Positions 24,901 through 34,820 of a stretch of 64,000 bases of DNA are shown here, in pieces. The DNA lies in NCBI RefSeq assembly GCF_003073045.1, contig NC_037593.1:6687525-6751524 (forward strand), read 5' to 3'. The notes under the pieces are model-generated. The model was not told the origin of the DNA, ran no database searches, and worked only from the letters and a program-made list of their open reading frames with translations. Source of the stretch: Pomacea canaliculata (lineage: Eukaryota > Mollusca > Gastropoda > Architaenioglossa > Ampullariidae). Position numbers and translations under genes: made by a program. Within the stretch, counting starts at the first letter, position 1. The number at the start of each line of letters is the position of its first letter.

Positions 24901-25920
24901 CCGAGGGTCTAGACTTACAATCACAAAGCACGCTCACCCACGCTGAGTAATTCTGGAAGCCATGGCAAGCCTAGCTGGACTGGACCCACTTAAACCCTCT
25001 AACCAAGCGAAACATCATCGAAGGGCGCGCCTTGCAATAACTTTTCCCATGTAAGTGAAATATGGCGGAAATTGTCATCGATTGAAACTCAGCAGACGCA
25101 AAGCACCATGTTTTGTAATAAATAAACTAACAAATGACGATAAAGAACTGTTTGATGCACACTGTCTTCATGAATGAATCATCTCACACCAGCAGCCGAC
25201 ATTAAAAATGTCCGAATGACAATAAATTTATATTTTTATTGTTGAATACAGTTTGGTCAGCAAGACTAAATTTGACGTTTGAAAGCTTTTTGTTTGTTTG
25301 TTTTTTTCCTGATTACTGTGTTGGTTCTGAAATTCGTTCTTCAGCCTTGCCCAAACAACGCATGCGCAAATCTCGTCCTTTTTTCTGGAATTCTTTCTAA
25401 ATGTTTACATTAGTAAAACAGCTAAACAAACAAAACAAAGATCTCTTCTGTGGTACCGTGAAGAGTTGATTAACTCTACCATAAACCTACCCTTCCCCTC
25501 TGACAGAGGCTCGACAGTTTGTGTTCCCAGGGAAGACATGGCTTTGGTGCAAACCAGTTTTGACAAACACACAAGGGCGCGACTAGGGGTCGGCACCATA
25601 AAAAGGTCTCTGGTGCGACGGCGCGCTTTGAAGGTAAAGGGCTACGAGCTGCTCTTTACGAGGCCCCGACTTCACCTGTGTGTCAAAGGGTCGTCGAAAG
25701 CCAGATCCCCAGATACTGCCGCTTGCGGGCCATGAAACTTGAAAATGGGCGCGTGTGGCTCTTTCTCCGCCTCAAGAGGCCAACCCTTCGCCACGATGGG
25801 TATGTATGCGTGCGTGTGTAGGGGTAGAGGGCAAAATGCCTTCGGTACACCCCTGTGCCTTCTGAACAGGTATCGTCTTTGCCTGTCCACAGACGGCATC
25901 TCCTTACGTGAGAACTGAAA
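21984..25920. other. Gene-poor stretch with CpG-richer patches
   Basis: No supported gene. The patches at about 23090-23860 and 24660-25040 are CpG-richer than their surroundings and carry overlapping open frames on both strands. A GT microsatellite lies at about 22650-22666. I do not recognise any protein in the frames. Confidence 0.45.
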
Positions 25921-25924
25921 ACAA

Positions 25925-26095
25925 ATTTCCAGGTGGTGTAGTGGTATAAGTTCAGAGAAATGAGAGATCCTGGGTTCGGATTTAGCATCGGGGCACACTA
26001 TTGGTATGTCACACATACTCTCAGGTCTGTTCGTTGGGTGAAAAGGGGTAAAGATCGTCCCCTATTTCTGTTCAGGTCCACTGAGGAGTAATGTG
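25925..26095 (+). mobile_element. tRNA-derived SINE, plus orientation
   Basis: The head has an A-box-like GGTGGTGTAGTGGTATAAGT and a B-box-like GGGTTCGGATTTAG, spaced as in a tRNA promoter. The 3' part includes 'aggtccactgaggagtaatg', which resembles the shared core of mollusc SINEs. It abuts a second SINE in the opposite orientation. Confidence 0.65.
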
Positions 26096-26280
26096 CTAGA
26101 AACCTAACTTTTGTGAAGGTGGCGCCCATCTCCTCTCCCTCGCTGCCTTATCTTTCCCACCCTTTGCGGAGTCAGATACCCATTTTCGACAGCTGGGTCC
26201 ACTGGGTGGAAAGGTTTGCTGAGCCACAGGGGTATCGAACCGCACTGCTCTAATCACTCGGCTATCCGCTTCCCCGTTCG
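26096..26280 (-). mobile_element. tRNA-derived SINE, minus orientation
   Basis: Read on the minus strand, the head is GGATAGCCGAGTGATTAGAG followed by the B box GGTTCGATACC. The core (ACCCAGTGGACCCAGCTG, then CAGCGAGGGAGAGG) and a tail ending near TTCACAAAAG follow. It is tail to tail with the plus-strand SINE at 25925-26095. Confidence 0.7.
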
Positions 26281-27014
26281 TAGGGGTTTTTATTTTTCCA
26301 GTTGCTGCGGCTTCATCCCTTTTCCTTACCCGTTCTCCGAAGTCTAGTGGCGGGACGCACTTTCCAAGCAAGCAAGCTGAACATTTCCCACACGTCAACC
26401 TAAAGTCGTAGTCATACGCCATGGCTGCTTCTTCAGCGTTATTGCGGGAGGACTGCAGGGTGACATCGGATAAAAAATCTGCCAGAACGTAGTCAGGGCA
26501 ACAAAACTTTACATCTCGTACGTGTGATGTGGGAAATTGTGCACAGCACGCATGTGTCGCGTGGATGTACGCAGAGGAGAGAGTAATACAAATAAAAGTG
26601 AATAATAAACACTATTCATAATGCCGCCATCGGTGGGTGAGACAGAATCTTGGCACGGTATGATCCCTCTTCCATCCCTTGCTTCCGTCTTGCACAAATC
26701 ATACTTGGATAAAAGAAACAGCCGAAAACTCATAAACTAACTATAAAGCATCCTTATCGCAGCGCCCCCTATTGCGAATTGTGAAGGGACCTTTCGCCTC
26801 CTGCCAATATCATCAGGTGCACAAGTCTGAGAAAACGACTTTTTGGCAAGTGTGGCGCCTTGGTAAAAAAAGGGTGGGGGTTGTTTCCACCTCCACACAC
26901 CCACACACCCCCGCCTCAACCCCACCTCCAACACAAACACAAGCTCGCATAAAAACAAAAACAAATTGCGGGCTGTAAGGTTAATGCTGCCATGATGTGC
27001 TTTCACCTAAAAGG
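26281..27014. other. Non-coding stretch between SINEs and LINE
   Basis: No gene recognised. The open frames on both strands are short and overlap. A CA/CCA-rich stretch lies at about 26885-26945. Confidence 0.4.
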
Positions 27015-27960
27015 CTATGGAAAAAGCAACGGAATAAGTAACGAAAAAATAAAATATTTAAAAGGAAAGCATGAAGCACAAAGCAGAAAGCTGTGGAAAG
27101 CGTTGACGGGTAGCTTTAGACTCAAAAAGATAAACCTTCGTTCATTCATTCCTCCCATGACTGGTTCCAGCTGACAAACAGTTGTGCTGGTCCGCTGGAA
27201 CTGGTCCTCGGGGCAAAGGTGAGAGACGCAGTGGCTGACAAGACCCGCGGTCTTGAGGGTGGTCAGCAGATCCTGCCTGGAACGACCACTCCACCCCTTT
27301 ATGTTTGCAAGCCAGTTGTTTCTCTGTCCAGCAAGGCGTTGAATCCTCCTCCTTGGTCTTACTTTCCTCTCCGTATCAGCAAGCAGAGTCCATGTCTTGC
27401 ATCCGTTCAGCAGGAGCGGAATTGAAAGGACTTGAACAGTCTGGGGAATCTGATGGCTTTGCTGTGCCAAGTCCTGGCCATTGTCATTGATGGTTGCAAC
27501 CCTAACGCGTAGCTGCCATCTTTAAAAAGGGTGGGCATTAAGTTCTAAAAGCTTTTTACTTCTTCGAACTGTACCCCATTAATGTATATCTCTATTTTTG
27601 CTGTTGCCATTTACAATGACATTGTTTTTGTCAATGCCTGTCTTCATTTTCTGCACTCGAACTGTCTGACAGTCTGTTGGTAAGGTCTTGCGGTTGGTTT
27701 CATGCACGCCAACTTTACCTTATCCATTCCGTCCATTGCTGGGAGGCGGGTAGGTCGGTCTTGGCATTCCAGTCAGCAAGCATGACAAGGATGTATTTTC
27801 TCGCTCCTGCTTTTATAACCTTTTCCGGCTGTTCGTAAAATTCCTCCACTTGGCTGTTTTCGTGTCTGGAAAGTCGAAGCGTAATCGAGGACAGTGATGA
27901 GGCCTGGGAGATGAACATAAAATATGCCCACGTGAGAGAGAGAAAACAAAAAGAAGGTTT
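27015..27960 (-). mobile_element. Degraded non-LTR retrotransposon (LINE) with endonuclease and reverse-transcriptase remnants
   Basis: On the minus strand the 5' part (about 27920-27720) encodes ILVMLADWNAKTDLP, an APE-endonuclease motif of the '(V/M)GDWNAKVG' type. The middle encodes a run like KTGIDKNNVIVNG, and about 27410-27380 encodes GCKTWTLLADTE, the C-terminal 'YGCETWTLLADSEKR' motif of reverse-transcriptase ORFs. It ends with NNWLANIKGWSGRSRQDLL, matching the '(S)WxDNIKEWT...QDLL' tail. Several frame breaks and an internal deletion of most of the polymerase make it a dead copy. The element is APE-type, RTE/CR1-like; I cannot fix the clade. Confidence 0.72.
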
Positions 27961-28425
27961 ATTTACTGGGGTTTTCTCCGTGCAGTTTTACCAGCCGCTT
28001 GGGCTCAACGTTTATTTCAGTAAGGACTATAAAAAGGGGAATCGTTAGACTTTCAGCTTCTACGTAGGAGAGAAATATGCGACAGCAGAAGCCTCTACTC
28101 ATTAATTGTCGCTGTCGATATTATCACTTTATTCAAGCTCTCTCCCAACTTTCGATCCATCTCTCTTTGTATATGCCTGTGTGCTTGCGATTGAGAGAGC
28201 GTGTACAATGATGTGGATTGGCTGTGGCAATATCAATAAAGAATAATAAGAACACGTGTCTCCTAATCTCTTATTTCCAAGACAGGCGTGAGTGGCGGGC
28301 CGTGTCAGCTGTCGCGTCTGTTTATTTACTTCCCGCAACGACCAGTACAGTCACTTGACTAATTAAATGCTACGTAAATGATTTCTTTCAAAACCATAAA
28401 ATCACATTTCTAAAAAGAGTCCGGT
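27961..28425. other. Non-coding spacer before the tRNA gene
   Basis: AT-rich sequence with no gene or clear repeat seen. Confidence 0.4.
28412..28416 (-). terminator. RNA polymerase III terminator of tRNA-Glu
   Basis: Five consecutive T on the minus strand, about 10 nt after the end of the tRNA gene, the usual Pol III stop signal. Confidence 0.6.
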
Positions 28426-28497
28426 TTCCCGTGCCGGGAATCGAACCCGGGCCGCCTGGGTGAAAGCCAGAAATCCTAGCCACTAGACCACACGGGA
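28426..28497 (-). tRNA. tRNA-Glu (UUC)
   Basis: A 72-nt cloverleaf on the minus strand. The acceptor arm TCCCGTG pairs with CACGGGA, the A box is TGGTCTAGTGGCTAG, the anticodon loop centres on TTC (glutamate GAA codon), and the T arm is GCCCGGGTTCGAATCCCGGC-like with a complete B box. No CCA is encoded, as expected in a eukaryote. A run of five T on the minus strand follows about 10 nt downstream and can serve as the RNA polymerase III terminator. It is identical to the copy at 32152-32223. Confidence 0.96.
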
Positions 28498-28628
28498 TGT
28501 TGATTTTCAATCTATAATGTACATTGTAATCTATAGCATCAACATCACCTTTGTAAAATTACTGTAATATCCTCCTCGAAAAATAGACACTTTGAGTATG
28601 TTGTCTAACGGATAACACACTGTGTAAA

Positions 28629-29312
28629 CAGGGCCGTCGAGAGCCAGAACGGACCCCGGGGCAGACGACCTCTCTGGGTCCATTGTAATTGTAGTTGTCA
28701 ATTATTTTCCCAATATATAATTATATGCTTACAATTCTATTGTCAATATCTACATTTCACTCAGTAAGGTAATGAAGACTGCAAACATTAGGACAAGTGC
28801 GCTAGGTTCTACATCACTACCTGAACATAGAGTTGTTTCACCTGAGTCGTTAGTAAATAAAGAAAAATGAATGTAAAGGATTAAACCTGTAGTACCCCGC
28901 TCCGTGGGGAAAAAAATCATCAGAGGGAGGAATGTTATGTCAACCTTTCTTTAAAAGAAAAGGGAAAGGAAAGAAGAAGAAGAAACAAAAATCTTCTGAC
29001 CAAGGAAGGCCCCCTTCACAGCCTCGTGTCCGAGTACAGAATCCCTCCGTCTATGTTTGAGAGAAGGTCAGCGGATGAAAATATTTATGCGCGTGTTTGT
29101 ATATATACAGGATTAACCCTCAACAACCAACATTTTTGCATAGCTATTACGTCTACTATTTAAGGACGTAATATATCAAAAGCATTTTTAGTTACTCTAA
29201 TTTCTTGTGTACAATAGAAAGCGAGGCAAAGGACGTCCACACCACATACATGAGCCCAACAGATGGGGGCTGCCCAATCCGGGTCCGCTGGCGAGGTGTT
29301 GTTGCGGCCCTG
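28629..29312. mobile_element. Putative DNA transposon remnant with CAGGGCCG ends
   Basis: The left end reads CAGGGCCGTCGAGAGCCAG and the right end, read inward, CAGGGCCGCAACAACACC; both ends then continue into CGGACCC. The first 60 bases are clearly related to the right end of the element at 43041-43318 (CAGGGCCGCCGAGAGCCAG), so a dispersed family exists. I find no clear target-site duplication here, and the inner part is AT-rich and non-coding. The hAT-like assignment is inference from the CAG start. Confidence 0.5.
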
Positions 29313-30415
29313 AACTCCTCTAGGTGTAACAAGGACTAAACAAAATTAATTTCTTGTTTGTAGATTTCTATTATTTTATGTGATTTTTTCTTAAAAAGGA
29401 TTTTTCCATTTCCCTCCTATAGGCTCACATGTTGGAGATGAAAATAGATCGCTCACAGACATAACTTCCTAAGAATTCTGCAATGAAGTAAAACAGATGC
29501 CCAGAAGGTATGCCCACCCGTACTCTATTTTTACACGCATGGATACACACCCCCCACACACTTATTTGGTCTCTTTGAAGAAGATGAGAATGTTGAGCTT
29601 CATTCCTACCCACCTACAAAAAAACTGCCCCAGGCTCTGGTCGATAGGCACGGTTAAGCGCTGTCGACGGCCGGCTGATGCCAGAAATCATCCAGCCACC
29701 CAAATACCACGGCCCTTGTCGCCGGCAAAGCTGGAGTTCTTGTCGTAGGAATTGTCGAGTCCCTTGTCGGAGGCGATGTTGAATCACCGCGGGGACGAAG
29801 CTTCTCCCTCGTCCGTTGTGTCACTCAATCCGCTTTTTCTTTTTTTCGCTCTCTCTTTCTGCAGCCCCCTAGCTCGCGTAATTTGCCGGTAATCTGAATT
29901 ATTGACGACAGTGCAAGCGCACCAGTCACTGCTTGTCACTTCCCCAACGACATTGTATTAGTGGAAGCATCCAGCCAGCGGGCTTTCCACGACAGGCTTT
30001 CTGCGCATGCCCAGCCAAGCGCGCGCGTGTGCCCGGATGTCACAGCCTCTCGTTGTCTCCGTCAAAAAAGATCACTTAGGCAGGCTTCGCCAAGTCCAGG
30101 TAATTAGCGCTAGCTCCAACGTGTAAAAATTGGGTGAAAAACATAATTAACAACAGTTTTATCCAGTGATGGAGCTGTACAATGGAGGATGGACCAGAGG
30201 AGGAAAAATATCCTCTCAGATTATCCGAGAAATCTATCTACATCTTGGAAAAAAGACCGAATTCTTGTAAATGTTTTGTTAAGAATTTAGGAAGAAGGCA
30301 AGATTGTATTTACAAATGCTTGAAATGTTTGTAAATGATTCAAATAAAATGTGGTTTTAATAAACATAAACTGCGTTGTCTGGATTCGATCCACAAATCT
30401 TGACTTCGAGACCAG
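29313..30415. other. Non-coding stretch with a CpG-richer patch
   Basis: No gene recognised. About 29640-30060 is GC- and CpG-richer, with scattered short open frames, and may be a regulatory patch. Confidence 0.4.
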
Positions 30416-31130
30416 TCACCAGTCATTCGTCTGTCGAATGGTTCCAGTCATTGGAGGGTGGAAGTGAGGGCGGTGGGGTGGGGTAGCATATGGATAGATG
30501 TTGCACCACTTAAGCCTGTCTTTGGCGATGATGAGCAGGTCCTGCACAAGATGATCAGTCCACTCTTTCACGTTTGTAAGCCAGTATTTGCTTAGGCCAC
30601 CATGGTGTCTATCTTCCTCCAAAATACTTGAATGATAGTCTTCGACAAAGTGTCTTGCAGGGTCACATGGCAATCCACACCAGCTGACGCTTCTTCACTT
30701 TTGCAAGTAGAGGTTCCTGGTGTCCTACGAGTGTGGCGACAGAATAACATCGGGTTTCTGTTCTCTGTACGAGATCCCGAATAGCCTCCTCAGGAACTTG
30801 TTCTGGAATTGTCCTCTCCCTACCGGTAAATCCTCATTTCACATCCGTAAAGTAGGATTGGTACTGCGAGGGACTTGTATGGATTGTACTTCGTACTGAC
30901 CTGATTTTATGACCAGACTTGTCCAGCCTAGCCATTACTGCTGCTGCTGTTGCGATCCTGATGCGGATATATGTCTGCGGTCTTTGAATAGTGTGGATAT
31001 CAAGTAATTAAATGTGTGAGCCGTACCTGACGACCCGTGATGGTAAACTGTCACAATGGCTCCCACCAAGGTTGTCTTATCCTCGCTTATCTTTATCCTG
31101 TATACAAACAGCTGTAACAACAGACAAGAA
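30416..31130 (-). mobile_element. Degraded LINE 3' fragment
   Basis: On the minus strand the translated pieces appear in the order of a LINE reverse-transcriptase C-terminus: a KDRRHISASG-like stretch, VMARLDKSGHK, then HQEPLLAKVKKRQLVW, then KYWLTNVKEWTDHLVQDLL and KDRLKW. These match the usual 'MARLNKIW', 'GPQEPLLATVKRRKLAWFGH' and 'DNIKEWT..QDLL' motifs. The frame is broken several times, so it is an inactive, 5'-truncated copy of the same broad type as the one at 27015-27960. Confidence 0.7.
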
Positions 31131-31139
31131 TGATAATGT

Positions 31140-31925
31140 CTTCAAGTTTTTTTAATGAGGCTACCTTACTCTCTTCTTCACGGGTCAGGTGAGTCTAATG
31201 GTGAGGGCTTGAATGAGTTCAAAGTCTGGTGTGATGACAGTTTCTTCGAATTAGATGTCACTAAAAGAAAAGAAATTCTTCTCTCTGACAGAATTCTTCT
31301 CCTAGTACCATTCACCATGAAGCTTTCAAGCTAGCACGACTGCATCCGGTCCCTGGCCCCATCTTTGACAGAAAACTTCGTTGGGATATCAATATTGAGA
31401 CTGCTCCAAATAAGGTTTAATAACTGTTCTGTTTGGGGAAAATCAGTTGGAAAACCTGTCTTTCTCTGACCGTTTTCTAAATCTCATTTATAAATCATGC
31501 TGTCCTCAGTTCTGCTGCTTCAAAAATTGAGCCAAAGAACAAGTTAGAACGGGACGTGCGCACTTACTCGAAGGTTATCGAGCGGGAGTAGGGTGACCTT
31601 ACAGGGTATCCGTAACCAGGGGACATTGTCAAAAAGCCAGCACAATGCAAGGGATGATGAGTATGTTCTGTCAAGAGAGATTTGCTGGGTCCTTTGGTTC
31701 GCCCGATTATCTGAGCCAACAGGAGGCGGCTGCCCTTTGTTGTTTTAGCTTCTGAATTCCTGCTTGTGTGAATTGTTTTTGTATAAGGGTCTGGTTGGCA
31801 TTGATCTCTGTGGCGGGTACGAGTGTGCGATGTGGATTGGGCTGTTCTGTGCGATTGTCAATTGATTAGTTGTAGCTGTGGGAGCCGATTCCTGATTGCC
31901 CTCTGGGACAAATAAATTGAAGTTG
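31140..31925 (+). mobile_element. Degraded LINE fragment with 3' tail (CR1/Rex-like)
   Basis: At about 31215-31260 the plus strand encodes NEFKVWCDDSFFELDVTKRK, the 'WCddnfLeLNvsKTKE' motif of CR1/Rex-type reverse transcriptases. The block ends at 31893-31922 with TTGCCCTCTGGGACAAATAA, the characteristic 3' tail of such LINEs. The coding part in between is broken in several places. The same tail occurs at 35345-35372 inside FBXO21 intron 1. Confidence 0.68.
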
Positions 31926-32151
31926 TTTAGTTTTATCCATTTCCATCCCAAATTGATACCGTAATCTTTGTCAGATGTTTTGAGTCATAGCAGCAAACTG
32001 CAGTGAGCTCTTTTCTTTTCCGTTTAAGGGATTATCCTTATCCTTTCATTTGCTCTGTAGTTATTAAAATCTGGAGCTCAAAACGATTGCAGTGACAAGC
32101 TTAGTGGTACAAGTGGATTACGATAATGCAAACAAATTGCACTAAAAATAT
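31926..32151. other. Spacer between LINE and second tRNA gene
   Basis: AT-rich sequence in which I see no gene or clear repeat. Confidence 0.4.
32144..32148 (-). terminator. RNA polymerase III terminator of second tRNA-Glu
   Basis: Five consecutive T on the minus strand three bases past the tRNA 3' end. Confidence 0.55.
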
Positions 32152-32223
32152 TTCCCGTGCCGGGAATCGAACCCGGGCCGCCTGGGTGAAAGCCAGAAAT
32201 CCTAGCCACTAGACCACACGGGA
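32152..32223 (-). tRNA. tRNA-Glu (UUC), second copy
   Basis: All 72 bases match the tRNA-Glu gene at 28426-28497: same strand, anticodon TTC, full acceptor pairing and intact A and B boxes. The flanking sequences differ, so either the duplication is old and the tRNA body is kept identical by selection or conversion, or the copies arrived separately. Both genes look functional. Confidence 0.96.
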
Positions 32224-34820
32224 CGGTTGATGGGTCGGCGTTACCATGCTAGTTTTCCTTTCTTTCTTTTTAATTTCGTGGAAATATTGTCTTTTTATAG
32301 GCTTTCAAAAAAATAATATCAGAAGAGCTTATTGTGTTAGAGGGGAATGTAAATATTGTGATGCAATCTGAAAGCTGTGCAAAAACTGGCTGATAATTAT
32401 GATTTCAGCACACATATTGTGATTATATGATATGGAAACTAAGTAAAACTTCTCTATATTTTAAAGCTTTATATTACTGAATAAAGGCAATCTTTACCAC
32501 TCTTCATTAAACAGAATCTGCAATATTGAAAGAGTACTAGTGAAGCATCCCACATTCATAAAAGCCCATCATTCTCCTTTTCAAATATTTTGCAGCAGAA
32601 GCACAAATGGAAAAGACTAAAAAGGCAAGTTCTTTTCGACCACAATGCCAGTGTATATACAAATGATAAAAAAACCTAATTCTTCATCCACTCTCTGCAT
32701 GCTTTAGCTGTATGTGTAAGCACTCTACATATACATTGTAGAAACTGTTTAAAACTGTTCTGACGTTTGAGATGTTTCAACAAGAAAAATTAAACTATGA
32801 AGTTATGGGTGCTTACAAAATTACCATGGTTTTTCTACGGATCTGTTTCTTTCATCTTAATCTATACTTGCACATTGTCGATACTGTCTTTGAAAAGTAA
32901 ATTTAAATACTTGCTTTCTTCGTTATGCACCATGTCTTAACCCTGCTTGCTTCTGATTCGAGCTTTGATGTTTCTTTGCTTTCAAATCAATGAAAAAGAG
33001 AGAAGACATTTTAGATTTGCATTTCAAAAGCACATTCAACAATGTTCAATAGTTTATTATGTGCATGGAAATTCTTTCGACAAAAAAGAAGAAAACAACC
33101 TTGGAGAATGTATTTTTAACCACACATTTTTTTTAAAAAACTTTCGGGCGCCAATTTCGTTCGCAGTGTGGTGTGAGAGAAAGGAGCGGAATTCCGTTAG
33201 TCCAACATTTCACTAAAAACGAAAAATTATAACTTATTTTTATTATTTTAACGATAAAAAAAAACTAGACTGCTATTCTGTTAACAGTTGTCATTATTCT
33301 ATACCTTTATCCTCCCAGTTGCTTCCGTGCGACATACTCGCTGCTGTATTCTCCATCGACTCGCACCACTCCTGTCACAAACGGTTTTATCATCGTCGAT
33401 AACCAGGCATCAGTGAACAGTTTTCAGCTGCGGATTTCCTTGTGCCAGGAAACTCAGGGTCACAGCGTTCGTCATATTTGGCTATAGCTTTCCTTCCCGC
33501 TTTGTTCTCCAAGCGCCGCATTGATTGTGGACGCCATGCTGTCGTCTGCTCCTCGCGCTCGTGCCATCAAAGGGATGTAACTGCAATCCTGTCCCAAATA
33601 ATTTATATCGGATTTAGTAGTGTTGCCAATAAACATCGGCTGGGCAAACCAGCTTCGCAGCTTTGAACTCTGTATCAGAAGCTTGTCGGAAGCCAGACAG
33701 AATTTGTCATGGGCCGCGTGGCGAAAATGAATCTCGTAATACAGCGCGCTCACGCACACACGCGCACACAAAAACACACACACAAATTTCTGACATTTGA
33801 CATCGTTGATTGTCTGTTTACGATATCACGACAAGGATGGTTACAAAGCTATGCTTGATATAAATTGTCTGCTCACCAATTTACATATCAACGCATGCTG
33901 AGAATGATAACTATGAAGGTAGGATGGAGTTGGGTGGTTGGGGGTGGGGGAAGGATTTATTGAGTTGGTACAGGGTCGACCACTCGACCTCGAGTTGACT
34001 GGTCGGTATATATATATACTTAGGTAAGTAGCTAATGTATGCTAAAATACCAGTATATATAAACACATATGTATTTACACATTCATTTTATCACCTATGA
34101 CCTCCTGTATTATACACGTCTATGATGGCAACAATAATGGTGATAGTTCTTTGATATGTATGTCTAGTCTTATTATTTAAAAGTCATGAAACAGTCATTA
34201 TACAAAGAATACAAAAATTGTTACTTGTAATTTTCATGGCCCTTTCCAATTTTCTTTCAACTTCAATATAGTTGTGGCATCTTACCAGGCCAAAATGTTA
34301 ACTAAAGTGGCCTCTGGCAATAGCCTAACAAATAGCATTGACTGAATTTGATAATCAAAAAGTATGGAAATCTTATCCGTGATGGTATCTGCGAGCTGAC
34401 AGGGGGTGAATTAGACATAAACAAGTGATGGCTAACAAGTATTTCATCTTTATCTTCCCCTTGTCACATATTTGATTTTTACTGTTTATCGTCTACTTGT
34501 TTTTTAAGTCAACTGCTTAATTTATATTTAATTTATAATTTGAAAGCTCCTATGATTAATTTATGGCTGACACAACCAAACAGCATAATTTTGTCAGCAG
34601 CAGATTTGCAAGTGTTCGAGGTGTATATAAGTCGTGCCTGCTGTTATGTAGGTCACTCATGCAGATGCACCAGCTTAAGGCTATGAGGTATGGATAATAA
34701 GATTCTGCTTTAATAGTTTTAAGTCCAGCATCACACAGCAGAGACCACTCTTTGTACTCGTCCATGTGAGTAGCGTCCCCTTGCTCCCCCCCCCCACCCA
34801 CAAACAAAACATAAACAAAC
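32224..34820. other. Intergenic DNA upstream of FBXO21
   Basis: AT-rich apart from a CpG-richer patch at about 33310-33770, with a TA repeat at about 34006-34017. No gene recognised. The FBXO21 promoter should lie in the last few hundred bases; just before the start codon are a C-run (about 34788-34798) and an A-rich leader. Confidence 0.45.

Noticed and set aside
24658-24946. Overlapping open frames on both strands in a CpG-richer patch
   Set aside because: Neither has a recognisable motif or paired splice sites; simultaneous opening on both strands suggests base composition.
25925-25995. tRNA-like sequence with A and B boxes
   Set aside because: The acceptor stem does not pair and SINE core and tail sequences follow, so it is a SINE head and not a tRNA gene.
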